Below are positions 6,230 through 12,910 of a DNA stretch of 29,817 nt, one piece after another. Source of the DNA: a virus. Numbering within the stretch: the first letter of the stretch is position 1; each line of letters begins with the position of its first letter. The DNA is taken from the IMG/VR virus record IMGVR_UViG_3300027759_000305, positions 1-29,817 of that record, one strand, 5' to 3'. A program made the position numbers and the translations under genes. The notes under the pieces are model-generated. The model had not been told where the DNA came from and searched no databases. It saw only the letters and a program-made list of their open reading frames with translations.

Positions 6230-7012
6230 TTATTTTTTTATTTTATTGAATGATATTTGTCCGTCGGTAATAATCATATACTCTTGACTTGTCTCTTGTA
6301 CGTCAACGAAGTAGTATCTACCGCCTGTAGTTTTACCTTTCTTATCTATCTCGTTTTGATATGTGTGACCAACCACTTGAATAATCTTCTTACGTAGTGT
6401 TTTCTTATTGGCTTCCATTAAAGCTTTAGGTCTTATCCACATCGGTCCTTGATATGTCTCGTTACCGTAACCACTTGCTCCAGCCCATTCTGTCGCGCTG
6501 AACATTTTAAAAGATCTATAGTCTAACGATAACGGAGTGTACTTAAACAACTCGTTGATCTTATCGACCATGTTATCTTCTGTCCAATCTATAACGGTGT
6601 CGTCTAACCATTCGCTACTAATTCCTGCGTGGCTGAATACAAATTCTCCCATCCTATGCGCAACTTGTAAGTGATCTCTATTTTCTCCTATCAATTGCTT
6701 AATCACCATAGCCATTCTTGTTTGGTAACCTGATGTGGAACTATCAGTTATTTCTGGAAAATAATGGTAGTCGTGATTGCCTATTAACATGATAACTCTA
6801 GTCTTGTGTTGATCGTCAGTGCCTGCGTTGGTGAATGAGGTCTCTTTAAACTCTACGATCTCCTTAAAGTTGTGCATCTGTTCTACTGCAGAAATATTAA
6901 AAGAATCGAAGTAGTCGCCTAAGAATACCACAGTGTCCGCGTCCTTCTCTTGTGCTACTATTTGTTTCCATTGATCTCTACCATGGACATCTCCTATGAT
7001 AATCGTTTTCAT
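6230..7012 (-). CDS. calcineurin-like metallophosphoesterase
   Basis: All metal-site blocks of the PPP/lambda-phosphatase superfamily are present in order: GDVHG (D8, H10), GDYFDS (D33), GNHD (N79, H80), SHAG (H128) and VGHT (H216). It is 260 aa, slightly longer than lambda phosphatase. Family members dephosphorylate Ser/Thr/Tyr-phosphate, diadenosine polyphosphates or nucleic-acid ends; which applies here cannot be told from sequence. No signal peptide, so it acts in the cytoplasm. It is followed within 5 nt by the acidic 88-aa gene. Confidence 0.9.
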   Translation of the reverse strand: MKTIIIGDVHGRDQWKQIVAQEKDADTVVFLGDYFDSFNISAVEQMHNFKEIVEFKETSFTNAGTDDQHKTRVIMLIGNHDYHYFPEITDSSTSGYQTRMAMVIKQLIGENRDHLQVAHRMGEFVFSHAGISSEWLDDTVIDWTEDNMVDKINELFKYTPLSLDYRSFKMFSATEWAGASGYGNETYQGPMWIRPKALMEANKKTLRKKIIQVVGHTYQNEIDKKGKTTGGRYYFVDVQETSQEYMIITDGQISFNKIKK

Positions 7013-7049
7013 AACCTAAATTTAATCTAATTAATAATGCTGATAAAAT

Positions 7050-7391
7050 CTATCTCCAAAGTACCTGAATTGCTACGATAGAAAAGCCGAGTAGCAAGCA
7101 CACGATGGTTTTAATAGATAGTGGCTCTTTAAAAATGTAGTGACTCATTAAAGTAAACACGATAATGCCAATAGAAAAGCCTATCAATCTGCTCGGCCAT
7201 ATTTCTCCGTCAAAAGCATCTATGAAGTATCTAACGGACTTAAGGTACATCCACGTTAGAGGTAGTGATAAAGCGTAAAGTAAAAATTGATATTTTGGGT
7301 ACCATTCCCATTTTATTCCGCCTTGCAATTGCAAGAACGCAACGATCTGCGCTACTAATCCGTATAGGATACCGAAAACTAAATTTTGCAT
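7050..7391 (-). CDS. four-TM inner-membrane protein (113 aa)
   Basis: Four hydrophobic helices: about 3-22, 34-53, 67-84 (SRLIGFSIGIIVFTLMS) and 91-112. EP and GR/SR turns lie between them, a size and spacing like small multidrug-resistance/EamA-half proteins. The segment LQLQGGIKWEW and the closing CLLLGFSIVAIQ look like a conserved flavobacterial/phage family rather than a random holin. Could act as a transporter or holin-like pore; function not established. Starts 18 nt after the 94-aa gene. Confidence 0.7.
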   Translation of the reverse strand: MQNLVFGILYGLVAQIVAFLQLQGGIKWEWYPKYQFLLYALSLPLTWMYLKSVRYFIDAFDGEIWPSRLIGFSIGIIVFTLMSHYIFKEPLSIKTIVCLLLGFSIVAIQVLWR

Positions 7392-7409
7392 AACTATTTT
7401 TTGTTTGTA

Positions 7410-7694
7410 TTATTCCTCTGTTGGCATCGTCAAATTCATCATGTCTCCGCCAGTTTCGTCTACTTTCTTTCCTTTTTTACCCTTAGCAATCAACTTATCC
7501 ATTTCCATTTTGATCTCCTTTAAAGACGCAGCATATTGTTCTAACTGCTCTCTATCGTCTGTGGTAAGGTTCTTAATTGCTTCTTTAACGGTAACAATCG
7601 TAGGTTCTGTAACCATTCCAGTTACTGTATCTAAGCCTTCTGATAATAGGCTTGCTATTTGTTTTGAATAGTCTTGTGGGTTTACGTAGCTCAT
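7410..7694 (-). CDS. hypothetical helical protein (94 aa)
   Basis: Helical throughout: SYVNPQDYSKQIASLLSEGL, then an EAIKNLTTDDREQLEQYAAS coiled-coil stretch and a Lys-rich linker before an acidic tail. No cysteine, signal or membrane segment. Could be a minor structural or chaperone protein, inferred only from composition. Confidence 0.65.
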   Translation of the reverse strand: MSYVNPQDYSKQIASLLSEGLDTVTGMVTEPTIVTVKEAIKNLTTDDREQLEQYAASLKEIKMEMDKLIAKGKKGKKVDETGGDMMNLTMPTEE

Positions 7695-7718
7695 GTTTCT
7701 TGTTTGTGTTAATAAATA

Positions 7719-7934
7719 TTAGCCTATTGAAGCCTGAGCCAATTGTTTGAGCTTCTTGCCTACCTCAGGGTCTTTGATTATCTGTATTGAATAATCTGTC
7801 TTACCATCTACAACGAGGTGTCCTGTGAATCTCTCTGCTGTGCTGTGGTTAACACAAGTGGTAGAGTAACCAAGAGCCACCCTTTTTGGGTGGATCTCTG
7901 CGCTACATACTTTACAATACTTTTTATTTGTCAT
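7719..7934 (-). CDS. DksA/TraR-like zinc-finger protein (71 aa)
   Basis: KYCKVCSAEIHPKRVALG followed by TTCVNHS gives C7-x2-C10-x16-C27-x2-H30. This closely follows the DksA/TraR zinc finger (C-x2-C-x17-C-x2-C, with the EEIP-x-R and CV-x-C phrases) but has His as the last ligand. DksA-type proteins bind the RNA polymerase secondary channel, and short phage versions lack the long coiled coil. Here the finger is at the N-terminus and a small beta domain with VVDGKTDYSI follows. Overlaps the upstream membrane-protein gene by 11 bp. RNA-polymerase binding is an inference. Confidence 0.7.
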   Translation of the reverse strand: MTNKKYCKVCSAEIHPKRVALGYSTTCVNHSTAERFTGHLVVDGKTDYSIQIIKDPEVGKKLKQLAQASIG

Positions 7935-8136
7935 TCTTAATGCTGTTATCTTTAAATAATATAGATGCCATGATATTAAGTCCCATCGCCTGCCAAAATG
8001 TTATGGTCGGCAGATTGAATATGGTTGGCATTAACCAGTTCCATAGTAACTGCAACGGTAATCCTAATAAGATACCTAATAGTGCTATCACTCCTAATGC
8101 TAGTAATACTCGTGATAGTGTTTCTTCTGTTTTCAT
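7924..8136 (-). CDS. two-TM membrane protein (70 aa)
   Basis: Two hydrophobic segments, about 8-30 (LLALGVIALLGILLGLPLQL) and 43-60 (PTITFWQAMGLNIMASILF), joined by a short NWLMPTIFNL turn. Charged tails sit at both ends, placing them on the same side. The size suits a holin or a small membrane regulator; no conserved holin signature is seen. Starts 1 nt after the upstream stop. Confidence 0.65.
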   Translation of the reverse strand: MKTEETLSRVLLALGVIALLGILLGLPLQLLWNWLMPTIFNLPTITFWQAMGLNIMASILFKDNSIKNDK

Positions 8137-8137
8137 A

Positions 8138-8308
8138 TTAGAAGTGTACTTTTTTAATGTCCTTAATTTGCTGCTGAATCAATTTAGCGGCTGTCTTGTT
8201 TCCTTGTGAAAGGTAGAACTTAACTTCCTTCTCGAGTTCTTCTATTGTTTCTAGTAACTCGTCTTCGTTCTCGTTGTATACATCACCAATTTCAATTTCT
8301 TCAAACAT
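8138..8308 (-). CDS. acidic helical protein (56 aa)
   Basis: Short gene with a highly acidic first half (MFEEIEIGDVYNENEDELLE) and a helical second half containing QGNKTAAKLIQQQIKDI. Flanked by gaps of 1 and 3 nt, in keeping with the tight packing of the region. No family known. Confidence 0.6.
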   Translation of the reverse strand: MFEEIEIGDVYNENEDELLETIEELEKEVKFYLSQGNKTAAKLIQQQIKDIKKVHF

Positions 8309-8311
8309 AGA

Positions 8312-8572
8312 TTATAAATTTTGTATTTGTTCTAATAATTTTGTTACCGCTTCTTCTGTCAAATAACCTTCTACGTCGTTGGTTACTGGTGTACTATACG
8401 TTAGATCATCGTTACTGTCTGTTACCGCTAACTCGTATAGTCCTTCGTTTCCACCGTATGTGTGTGGTCCTTTGACTACTGATGCGCCGTATCCGTTATC
8501 GAACTTGATACGACTAATGATACCTGAACCCATTGGATGGGTTTTGAATTCTAAATCATTGAATGTTTTCAT
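8312..8572 (-). CDS. hypothetical protein (86 aa)
   Basis: Small beta-rich protein with the phrase FDNGYGASVVKGPHTYGGNE followed by LYELAVTDS and an acidic helical end. This phrase is a pattern I associate with short phage proteins of unknown role. The ATG at 8572 is chosen over a TTG at 8599, because it lies 20 nt after the upstream stop and has an A-rich leader (AAACAAATAAACAC). Confidence 0.7.
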   Translation of the reverse strand: MKTFNDLEFKTHPMGSGIISRIKFDNGYGASVVKGPHTYGGNEGLYELAVTDSNDDLTYSTPVTNDVEGYLTEEAVTKLLEQIQNL

Positions 8573-8592
8573 GTGTTTATTTGTTTTATATG

Positions 8593-9057
8593 TTACCAAC
8601 TTGATTGATATGTGTACTCTGCTGTATCTGCATCTCCTGCTGACACGATACTCATTAAGATATCGTACGTGTTCTGTACTTTTTCAAAATAGTAGTCGTC
8701 GTACTCTGTATTACCGAAGAAAAAGCCTGAGCTTGATGGTAATAACTGCTCTGCTTTACTATGATCGTCTAATACGTCTTCGCAAGCATTCAACAGATCT
8801 CGTAATTGTTCGTAGTCTACACGATACTCTCTGCAATCGTCTTCGCCTTTCTGTACGTTCTTTACGAACCACTGATGAATCTGATTTGCTTTGCGCCAAT
8901 ATCCGACCTCTTCTACTACGTATTCAATCTTTTTTGGATTGATGGTAGGATGAGGCTCACCTCCTTGTGTAACTACTACGTCGCATCTTTCTTCTTCGCG
9001 TACCCATTCTCCTGTGTATAAGAATGTTTTTTTGTACAAATACATGTCTAATCCCAT
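8593..9057 (-). CDS. conserved phage/bacterial protein starting MGLDMYLYKK (154 aa)
   Basis: The opening GLDMYLYKKTF, the EVGYWRKANQIHQWFV core and the SGFFFGNTEYDDYYFE block are the hallmarks of a hypothetical family spread through phages and mobile elements. Its members are sometimes mis-annotated as enzymes. It is acidic, has a single domain and no membrane segment. The ATG at 9057 has a perfect AAATAAAAGTT start motif. Function unknown. Confidence 0.75.
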   Translation of the reverse strand: MGLDMYLYKKTFLYTGEWVREEERCDVVVTQGGEPHPTINPKKIEYVVEEVGYWRKANQIHQWFVKNVQKGEDDCREYRVDYEQLRDLLNACEDVLDDHSKAEQLLPSSSGFFFGNTEYDDYYFEKVQNTYDILMSIVSAGDADTAEYTYQSSW

Positions 9058-9062
9058 AACTT

Positions 9063-9269
9063 TTATTTTATTTTATTTTTATTTAATAACCATTCTAAAC
9101 ATTTTTCGCACACATTTTTTGGATCTTCTTTGTGTAGTTCAACAAAGTATGTAGTCTTTGTGACAAATGTGCCTCGACTATTCCTTTGTATGTGTCTACC
9201 GCATTGCGTTCTAGACGGGTGCAGCTTACCATTGCCTAAGCTTTGAAAGACGTGTGCTTTATAATCCAT
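9063..9269 (-). CDS. small possible zinc-binding protein (68 aa)
   Basis: Contains C23-x-x-H (CGRHIQR) and, 30 residues on, C54-x2-C57 (NVCEKCLEW), a C/H...CxxC arrangement that could bind zinc. Basic overall, which would suit nucleic-acid binding. The start is ATG at 9269 with a TAAAAGTTA-type motif. The upstream gene ends 6 nt before. Family not recognised. Confidence 0.65.
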   Translation of the reverse strand: MDYKAHVFQSLGNGKLHPSRTQCGRHIQRNSRGTFVTKTTYFVELHKEDPKNVCEKCLEWLLNKNKIK

Positions 9270-9275
9270 TAACTT

Positions 9276-9500
9276 TTATTTTTGTTTGATAATACTTCCA
9301 CCGTGAAATTCGCCTCTTGCTCCGAAACCAAATTCCTTACCTAATCCATAGAGTTCTGCTACTACTGCAAATGTGTTATCATAATCGTCAACAACATTGT
9401 AGTCGATACAATCGAAACTATCTACAGCTTCTTTTTCGTTGTCAAATATCACCGTGTTTATATAGTCCTCTGTCGTGAGGATAACTGCATACAATTTCAT
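9276..9500 (-). CDS. hypothetical protein (74 aa)
   Basis: Alpha/beta-looking protein: first strand MKLYAVILTTEDY, acidic middle (CIDYNVVDDYDN), then a Gly-rich end LGKEFGFGARGEFHGGS. No known domain. Separated by 23 nt from the 307-aa gene upstream. Confidence 0.65.
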   Translation of the reverse strand: MKLYAVILTTEDYINTVIFDNEKEAVDSFDCIDYNVVDDYDNTFAVVAELYGLGKEFGFGARGEFHGGSIIKQK

Positions 9501-9523
9501 ATACTTTATTTTTATGTTATTAA

Positions 9524-10447
9524 TTAAGCTACTTCTACTACTGTAGTAAATTTACTCATGTGATCAAGATACCTTTGAGTTTGCTTTTCATTGTATTTAG
9601 CTCTATCAAAGTTCTCCCAATTGTATACAGTTGCAATGAAGTCGTCGAATCTTGCTTTAGTAACAACTATAGGACTGAATGATCCGTCTTCTACAGCAGT
9701 AGTCTTTATGTTCATCTCGACTTTACCATTTTTGATATGACCTACAACTTCGAATGCGTACACACGTACATGATCGTATCGACCTCTACCTGTTTGTAGA
9801 TCAAAATACTGAGGTTTTGTCTCTAATGTATATGCGCCTTCTTGATCATAAGGAATGTTATACTGTCTTTCGCATACAGTACTAGAAGATATGGTATGTG
9901 TAAATCCAGCTTGCTTGTAAGAAGCTAGACCTTCTTCTAATATCTCAGCCTCTGTTTTACGTATAGCAAATTCAGTGTGAGATATTGGTTGCTCGAATGT
10001 AGCGTAACGTTTTTGTGCGTACTGTTGATACTCAGCTTTCCACGTAGGCATCATGAAATTGATTTGAGGCATTAATACCGAAACCATACCTAAAGTTTTT
10101 AAGTAGGCAATAGTCTTAGTATCGTCGTACTCTACTTCTTTAGAATAGAAACTTAATTTTGCTTTAGCAGCTTCGTTGTATCGAGAGTAATAGTATATGG
10201 TAATAGCATTGTGATGCCACATATCTTTTACGTCTTCTTCAGATGAAAATATCTGCAACTGTTCACCGCCACTTTGTATCTTAATTGTGTAAGTTTCACC
10301 AGTAAATTTGTAAAACCATTCAACGATACTTGCTTCTAACGTAGCAATTTCTTTAGCGAAGACATTGTCGTAGTAATACTTAGACGCTTCTTTTTGAGAT
10401 TCCAATTGTGACTGTAACGCGGTCAACGTAGTTTGTAGTGTATTCAT
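9524..10447 (-). CDS. hypothetical protein (307 aa)
   Basis: One of the larger unknown genes here. Residues 1-45 are a coiled-coil-like helix (TLTALQSQLESQKEASKYYY). The middle has several aromatic-rich strands and the C-terminal half (TKPQYFDLQTGRGRYDHVRV onward) reads as beta-rich, ending in a helical YNEKQTQRYLDHMSK segment. No signal, membrane segment or catalytic motif is visible. The start at 10447 has a perfect AAATAAAAGTT motif and lies 15 nt after a possible 47-aa gene. A role in virion or DNA metabolism cannot be told from this. Confidence 0.75.
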   Translation of the reverse strand: MNTLQTTLTALQSQLESQKEASKYYYDNVFAKEIATLEASIVEWFYKFTGETYTIKIQSGGEQLQIFSSEEDVKDMWHHNAITIYYYSRYNEAAKAKLSFYSKEVEYDDTKTIAYLKTLGMVSVLMPQINFMMPTWKAEYQQYAQKRYATFEQPISHTEFAIRKTEAEILEEGLASYKQAGFTHTISSSTVCERQYNIPYDQEGAYTLETKPQYFDLQTGRGRYDHVRVYAFEVVGHIKNGKVEMNIKTTAVEDGSFSPIVVTKARFDDFIATVYNWENFDRAKYNEKQTQRYLDHMSKFTTVVEVA

Positions 10448-10462
10448 AACTTTTATTTAATA

Positions 10463-10606
10463 TTAAAAAATTTGTATATATGATGCCTTATTTGGCAGCA
10501 ACAGGGTAAAAGTACTGCTATCCTCCGAAACAAAAAAATTATTTATCAAGTATCTTAAAAGTTCTTCATAGAGAACCAACGCGTTATGGATATTCTTTTT
10601 TAACAT
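10463..10606 (-). CDS. possible small protein (47 aa) in the spacer
   Basis: An ATG at 10606 opens a 47-codon frame (MLKKNIHNALVLYEELLRYL, then INNFFVSEDSS and TLLLPNKASY) that stops 15 nt before the ATG at 10447, the spacing seen between real genes here. Its start lies inside the two-part element shared with the spacer at 16910-17137. Leu codons CTG/TTG are commoner than in neighbours. It could be a real membrane-active or leader peptide, or chance. Confidence 0.4.
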   Translation of the reverse strand: MLKKNIHNALVLYEELLRYLINNFFVSEDSSTFTLLLPNKASYIQIF

Positions 10607-10622
10607 GTGTAACTGATTGGTT
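10576..10622 (-). repeat. two-part intergenic element, copy 1
   Basis: Minus strand: AACCAATCAGTTACACAT (10622-10605), 17 nt, then ATAACGCGTTGG (10587-10576). The same two blocks, with one base change (A to G), recur with the identical 17-nt spacing on the plus strand at 17085-17131. ACGCGT at its core is palindromic. The 243-bp gap at 10448-10690 otherwise holds the possible 47-aa gene, and TTGCTG with TATACA 17 nt downstream (10499-10472) as a candidate sigma70-like promoter. Confidence 0.7.
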
Positions 10623-10640
10623 TCCAATACGCATGAAAGG

Positions 10641-10680
10641 GCCTATTTTGGGCTCTTTGGGCACGCTTTGTACCAAATGA
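10641..10680 (-). repeat. degenerate copy of the Cys-rich part of the 66-aa gene, with hairpin
   Basis: Minus strand GGTACAAAGCGTGCCCAAAG and the following AGCCCAAAATAGGCC resemble the neighbouring gene's GGTAAGGCGTGCCCATCG, then TGCCCATATCAGCC (about 10763-10787), apart from a one-base insertion. As plus-strand RNA the segment can fold as AAAGGGCC/GGCTCTTT around a 7-nt loop. A weak terminator or a decayed duplication is possible. Confidence 0.4.
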
Positions 10681-10690
10681 CTATAATATA

Positions 10691-10891
10691 CTAAGCTTTT
10701 TGTTTTTGGACCAATGGGGCAGACTTGGGAGCTCCGAAAGTAAAGAATTTGGTCTTATTAGATGGCTGATATGGGCACGATGGGCACGCCTTACCGAATA
10801 GATCTAAGTGATAGTCGCAACCGATTTGATCTGAGCTGCACGGTTTGATAGTGATCTTCTTACCAAACTTTTTTGTAAACAATTGTTTCAT
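10691..10891 (-). CDS. four-cysteine small protein (66 aa)
   Basis: Basic protein with C18, C25 and the pair C36-x2-C39 (GKACPSCPYQPS), plus H28. This is enough for one zinc site or an Fe-S cluster, but the spacing fits no family I know. It has a Lys-rich N-terminus and a Lys/Gln tail. ATG at 10891 with AACCTTTAG-type complement upstream. It is the last gene before the 243-bp spacer. Confidence 0.65.
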   Translation of the reverse strand: MKQLFTKKFGKKITIKPCSSDQIGCDYHLDLFGKACPSCPYQPSNKTKFFTFGAPKSAPLVQKQKA

Positions 10892-10907
10892 AACCTTTAG
10901 ATGGAGT

Positions 10908-11219
10908 TTATGTATATTTTGAGATGAGTGTGTCTATAATTTGTTTTTCGTCTTCGTTTAAAACCTTTTTGTTTTGTACTGTCTTTACAAATTGTATGTG
11001 CTTCTCTACCACTTGTCTCTTAGCTGCAAATAAACCTGATATTCTAGAACCTTCGATACACTGTTTGTATTCTGTTGATAGTGCTTCTTTCAATAATAAA
11101 AGCTTTTGATCGTAAGGTAACTCTTTGTTTTTCTGTCTGTTCTTAAAAGATTCTGCCAATTCAAATGCTTTGATTAGTGTATCTCCCATTTTCGTTAGCG
11201 CTGATCTTTTAGTTTCCAT
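10908..11219 (-). CDS. hypothetical helical protein (103 aa)
   Basis: All-helical charged protein (METKRSALTKMGDTLIKAFE, ... KHIQFVKTVQNKKVLNEDEK). Starts on the last base of the upstream holin-like gene's stop, so the two are translationally coupled; a lysis-accessory role is possible from context alone. One Cys, no signal. Confidence 0.65.
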   Translation of the reverse strand: METKRSALTKMGDTLIKAFELAESFKNRQKNKELPYDQKLLLLKEALSTEYKQCIEGSRISGLFAAKRQVVEKHIQFVKTVQNKKVLNEDEKQIIDTLISKYT

Positions 11220-11512
11220 TACTCTTTGCTTTTAACCATGTATTTGTATATAGTCTTCTGAAGTTCTTGTAGAGCGGCTGTGTTATCTCTTATCAAGGTA
11301 TCCAGTCTGTCTCTCTCTTCTACAAGTATCTTCAACATCTGCTCTTGTAGCTTGTCTATCTTTTCTTCTAGTTGGTCGTTCTTCTTAACAAGTCTTAAGT
11401 ACTGTTGCCATGCAAAGTAACCTAATAAGAATGCTAATACACCCAATATGCCGTATTGCATAAAGGCAGAACCTACACTAGCGCTATCAACCGTTGCTTG
11501 TAAAATCGTCAT
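11219..11512 (-). CDS. BhlA/UviB-like holin or single-TM coiled-coil protein (97 aa)
   Basis: One transmembrane helix (residues about 19-38, QYGILGVLAFLLGYFAWQQY) near the N-terminus. It is followed by a long heptad-type coiled coil (KKNDQLEEKIDKLQEQMLKI, ... ELQKTIYKY). This N-out TM plus cytoplasmic coiled coil is the architecture of BhlA/UviB bacteriocin-holin family proteins and of some phage membrane scaffolds. Coupled to its downstream neighbour by a 1-bp overlap. No endolysin is visible nearby, which weakens the holin reading. Confidence 0.65.
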   Translation of the reverse strand: MTILQATVDSASVGSAFMQYGILGVLAFLLGYFAWQQYLRLVKKNDQLEEKIDKLQEQMLKILVEERDRLDTLIRDNTAALQELQKTIYKYMVKSKE

Positions 11513-11516
11513 CGTT

Positions 11517-11732
11517 TTAGTTTAAATTTGAATACTTCCTACACAACAAATCTTCCCAATTGTCTGCTAAAACTTTAATTTGTCTTGCTGAAGCTTTGAT
11601 CTGACCAGTATCTATTAGTCCGACCATCGTCTCAACCCATACTTCTCTACTATTTACATGTAGATATTCATGTATCTCGGTTGGAATCTGTGTCTCTTCC
11701 GCTATTTTATCTAGTGTGTCATGAATCAGCAT
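11517..11732 (-). CDS. hypothetical protein (71 aa)
   Basis: Helical acidic protein (MLIHDTLDKIAEETQIPTEI, then a REVWVETMVGLIDTGQIKA segment). No motif recognised. Sits 4 nt upstream of the holin-like gene and 23 nt downstream of the first HExxH gene. Confidence 0.65.
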   Translation of the reverse strand: MLIHDTLDKIAEETQIPTEIHEYLHVNSREVWVETMVGLIDTGQIKASARQIKVLADNWEDLLCRKYSNLN

Positions 11733-11755
11733 ATCCTGAACATAAATATTTGAGG

Positions 11756-12151
11756 TTAACCAATGTTGTATTCTTTTTTAAGAAACCTAAGACATTTTTT
11801 ATAATCTCTTCTCTCTATCCTTATTGCATCCTTCTCCATTGGGTTCTTGTCAGAAGTCAACCACTTGGCTAATATCTGATACTCATGCATAGAGTGACTA
11901 ACGTAGTGCCAATACTCATGAATAATTGTCTTAACAAGCTCTTCTACTGTATGGTGAATTTCTTTGTTTACAAATATGGTCTGATCCACTTCGTCGTAAT
12001 AGCCGTAGTCGTCCCCAGTATAATAGTCAGGCTTTCTGAACTCGAGAGCAGGATACGGTCCATTTATTTTTGATCTGCCGTATGTGAAGTAGCACCAATC
12101 CAGTATCTTCTGTGCGGTGGCTCTAGTTACATAATTCCTTTCCTTTCTCAT
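11756..12151 (-). CDS. putative zinc metalloprotease, HEYWH type (131 aa)
   Basis: H78-E79-Y-W-H82 within VKTIIHEYWHYVSHS is a zincin active-site helix. The later E106 in DKNPMEKDA is a likely third zinc ligand, as in small phage proteins with HExxH...NPxE. An acidic, Tyr-rich stretch (PDYYTGDDYGYYDEVDQ) precedes it. No signal peptide, so cytoplasmic. Starts in an ATGA overlap with the 40-aa gene. It is one of three HExxH proteins within 2.6 kb. Substrate unknown; loss of activity cannot be excluded. Confidence 0.75.
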   Translation of the reverse strand: MRKERNYVTRATAQKILDWCYFTYGRSKINGPYPALEFRKPDYYTGDDYGYYDEVDQTIFVNKEIHHTVEELVKTIIHEYWHYVSHSMHEYQILAKWLTSDKNPMEKDAIRIERRDYKKCLRFLKKEYNIG

Positions 12152-12270
12152 AATCCTAATGCTTTTCTTTCTGTCTTTGTTAAATTGGCTATGGCTTCTT
12201 TCTTAGCCTTTTCATATTTTTTAATGCGTTGCTTCTCTTTATCTTTATTTTTGGTTGATATATTTTTCAT
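12148..12270 (-). CDS. tiny highly basic protein (40 aa)
   Basis: MKNISTKNKDKEKQRIKKYE and a KAKKEAIANLTKTERKALGL tail: nearly half Lys/Arg/Glu, so a charged helix. Joined to the HEYWH protease gene by an ATGA overlap and overlapping the previous gene's end by 26 bp, an arrangement that supports a genuine coupled gene. DNA or RNA binding is possible but unproven. Confidence 0.6.
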   Translation of the reverse strand: MKNISTKNKDKEKQRIKKYEKAKKEAIANLTKTERKALGL

Positions 12271-12910
12271 ATACGACTTTATACTTATTTGATAGTTTTT
12301 CTAATTTAGTTTCAGATATCTTGAAATTGAATTCAAAGTAATCTGAATCGATACATGTGTATGCCTGAATCTCGTCATTGAATACCTTTTTAGTATAGCC
12401 CATGTCTTCTAAGTTCTTACACATTCTCTTGTATATTTTAGGATCTATATCTTTAGTGATGGCATCCACCTCTTTCTTATACTTCTTATTGATATGGTAA
12501 TATGCGTGACACAGTTCGTGTTGAAATGTGCTAGACGTCAAATCGGCTACGCCAATGATATAGGCTTTACCAGAATCTTTGTTCATTTCATATATATTCC
12601 ATATAATGCCATACATGATCTCATCGTAAGGAGTGTATGCATCGTCCAAAGTATCATAACAGTTTAAGGCTACTTCTAAAGGGAAGTTAAAGCCTACCCA
12701 ATCTGATGCGTAATTAAATCTGTCTCCGTTATTTCTGCTATACCATTCTACGTAGTCCCATATTCCAAAAGACTTGCCTCTGAATTTAGGATTAGGAGAC
12801 TCATAGAACTCTTGTACTCTCATGAACAACATTGCTCTATGATATCTATCTGGTACCACAACTGCAAACACCTTTGGTTTAATCTCTTGTATCGTGTATT
12901 GTATTTTCAT
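12245..12910 (-). CDS. putative zinc metalloprotease, HELCH type (221 aa)
   Basis: H131-E132-L-C-H135 in STFQHELCHAYYHIN is a zincin motif. E180 in VFNDEIQAYTC is the expected downstream glutamate ligand, 45 residues on. The N-terminal third has the phrase FYESPNPKFRGKSF and the middle is aromatic-rich. The ATG at 12910 is taken rather than an in-frame TTG at 12955, still giving a 32-bp overlap with the upstream gene. No signal peptide. Second of three HExxH proteins in this stretch; natural substrate unknown. Confidence 0.75.
   Translation of the reverse strand: MKIQYTIQEIKPKVFAVVVPDRYHRAMLFMRVQEFYESPNPKFRGKSFGIWDYVEWYSRNNGDRFNYASDWVGFNFPLEVALNCYDTLDDAYTPYDEIMYGIIWNIYEMNKDSGKAYIIGVADLTSSTFQHELCHAYYHINKKYKKEVDAITKDIDPKIYKRMCKNLEDMGYTKKVFNDEIQAYTCIDSDYFEFNFKISETKLEKLSNKYKVVYEKYINQK

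Noticed and set aside
7050-8136. Lysis cassette from the two membrane proteins
   Set aside because: No endolysin-like gene is next to them and neither has a convincing holin signature.
8379-8942. 187-aa plus-strand frame
   Set aside because: Antisense to the MGLDMYLYKK gene and its neighbour; Leu/Ser/Arg-rich shadow, and no other gene in the window is on the plus strand.
10448-10690. tRNA or structured RNA in the larger spacers
   Set aside because: Checked for cloverleaf arms and CCA-type ends in both gaps (also 16910-17137); only a simple hairpin at 10641-10660 and the terminator hairpin were found.
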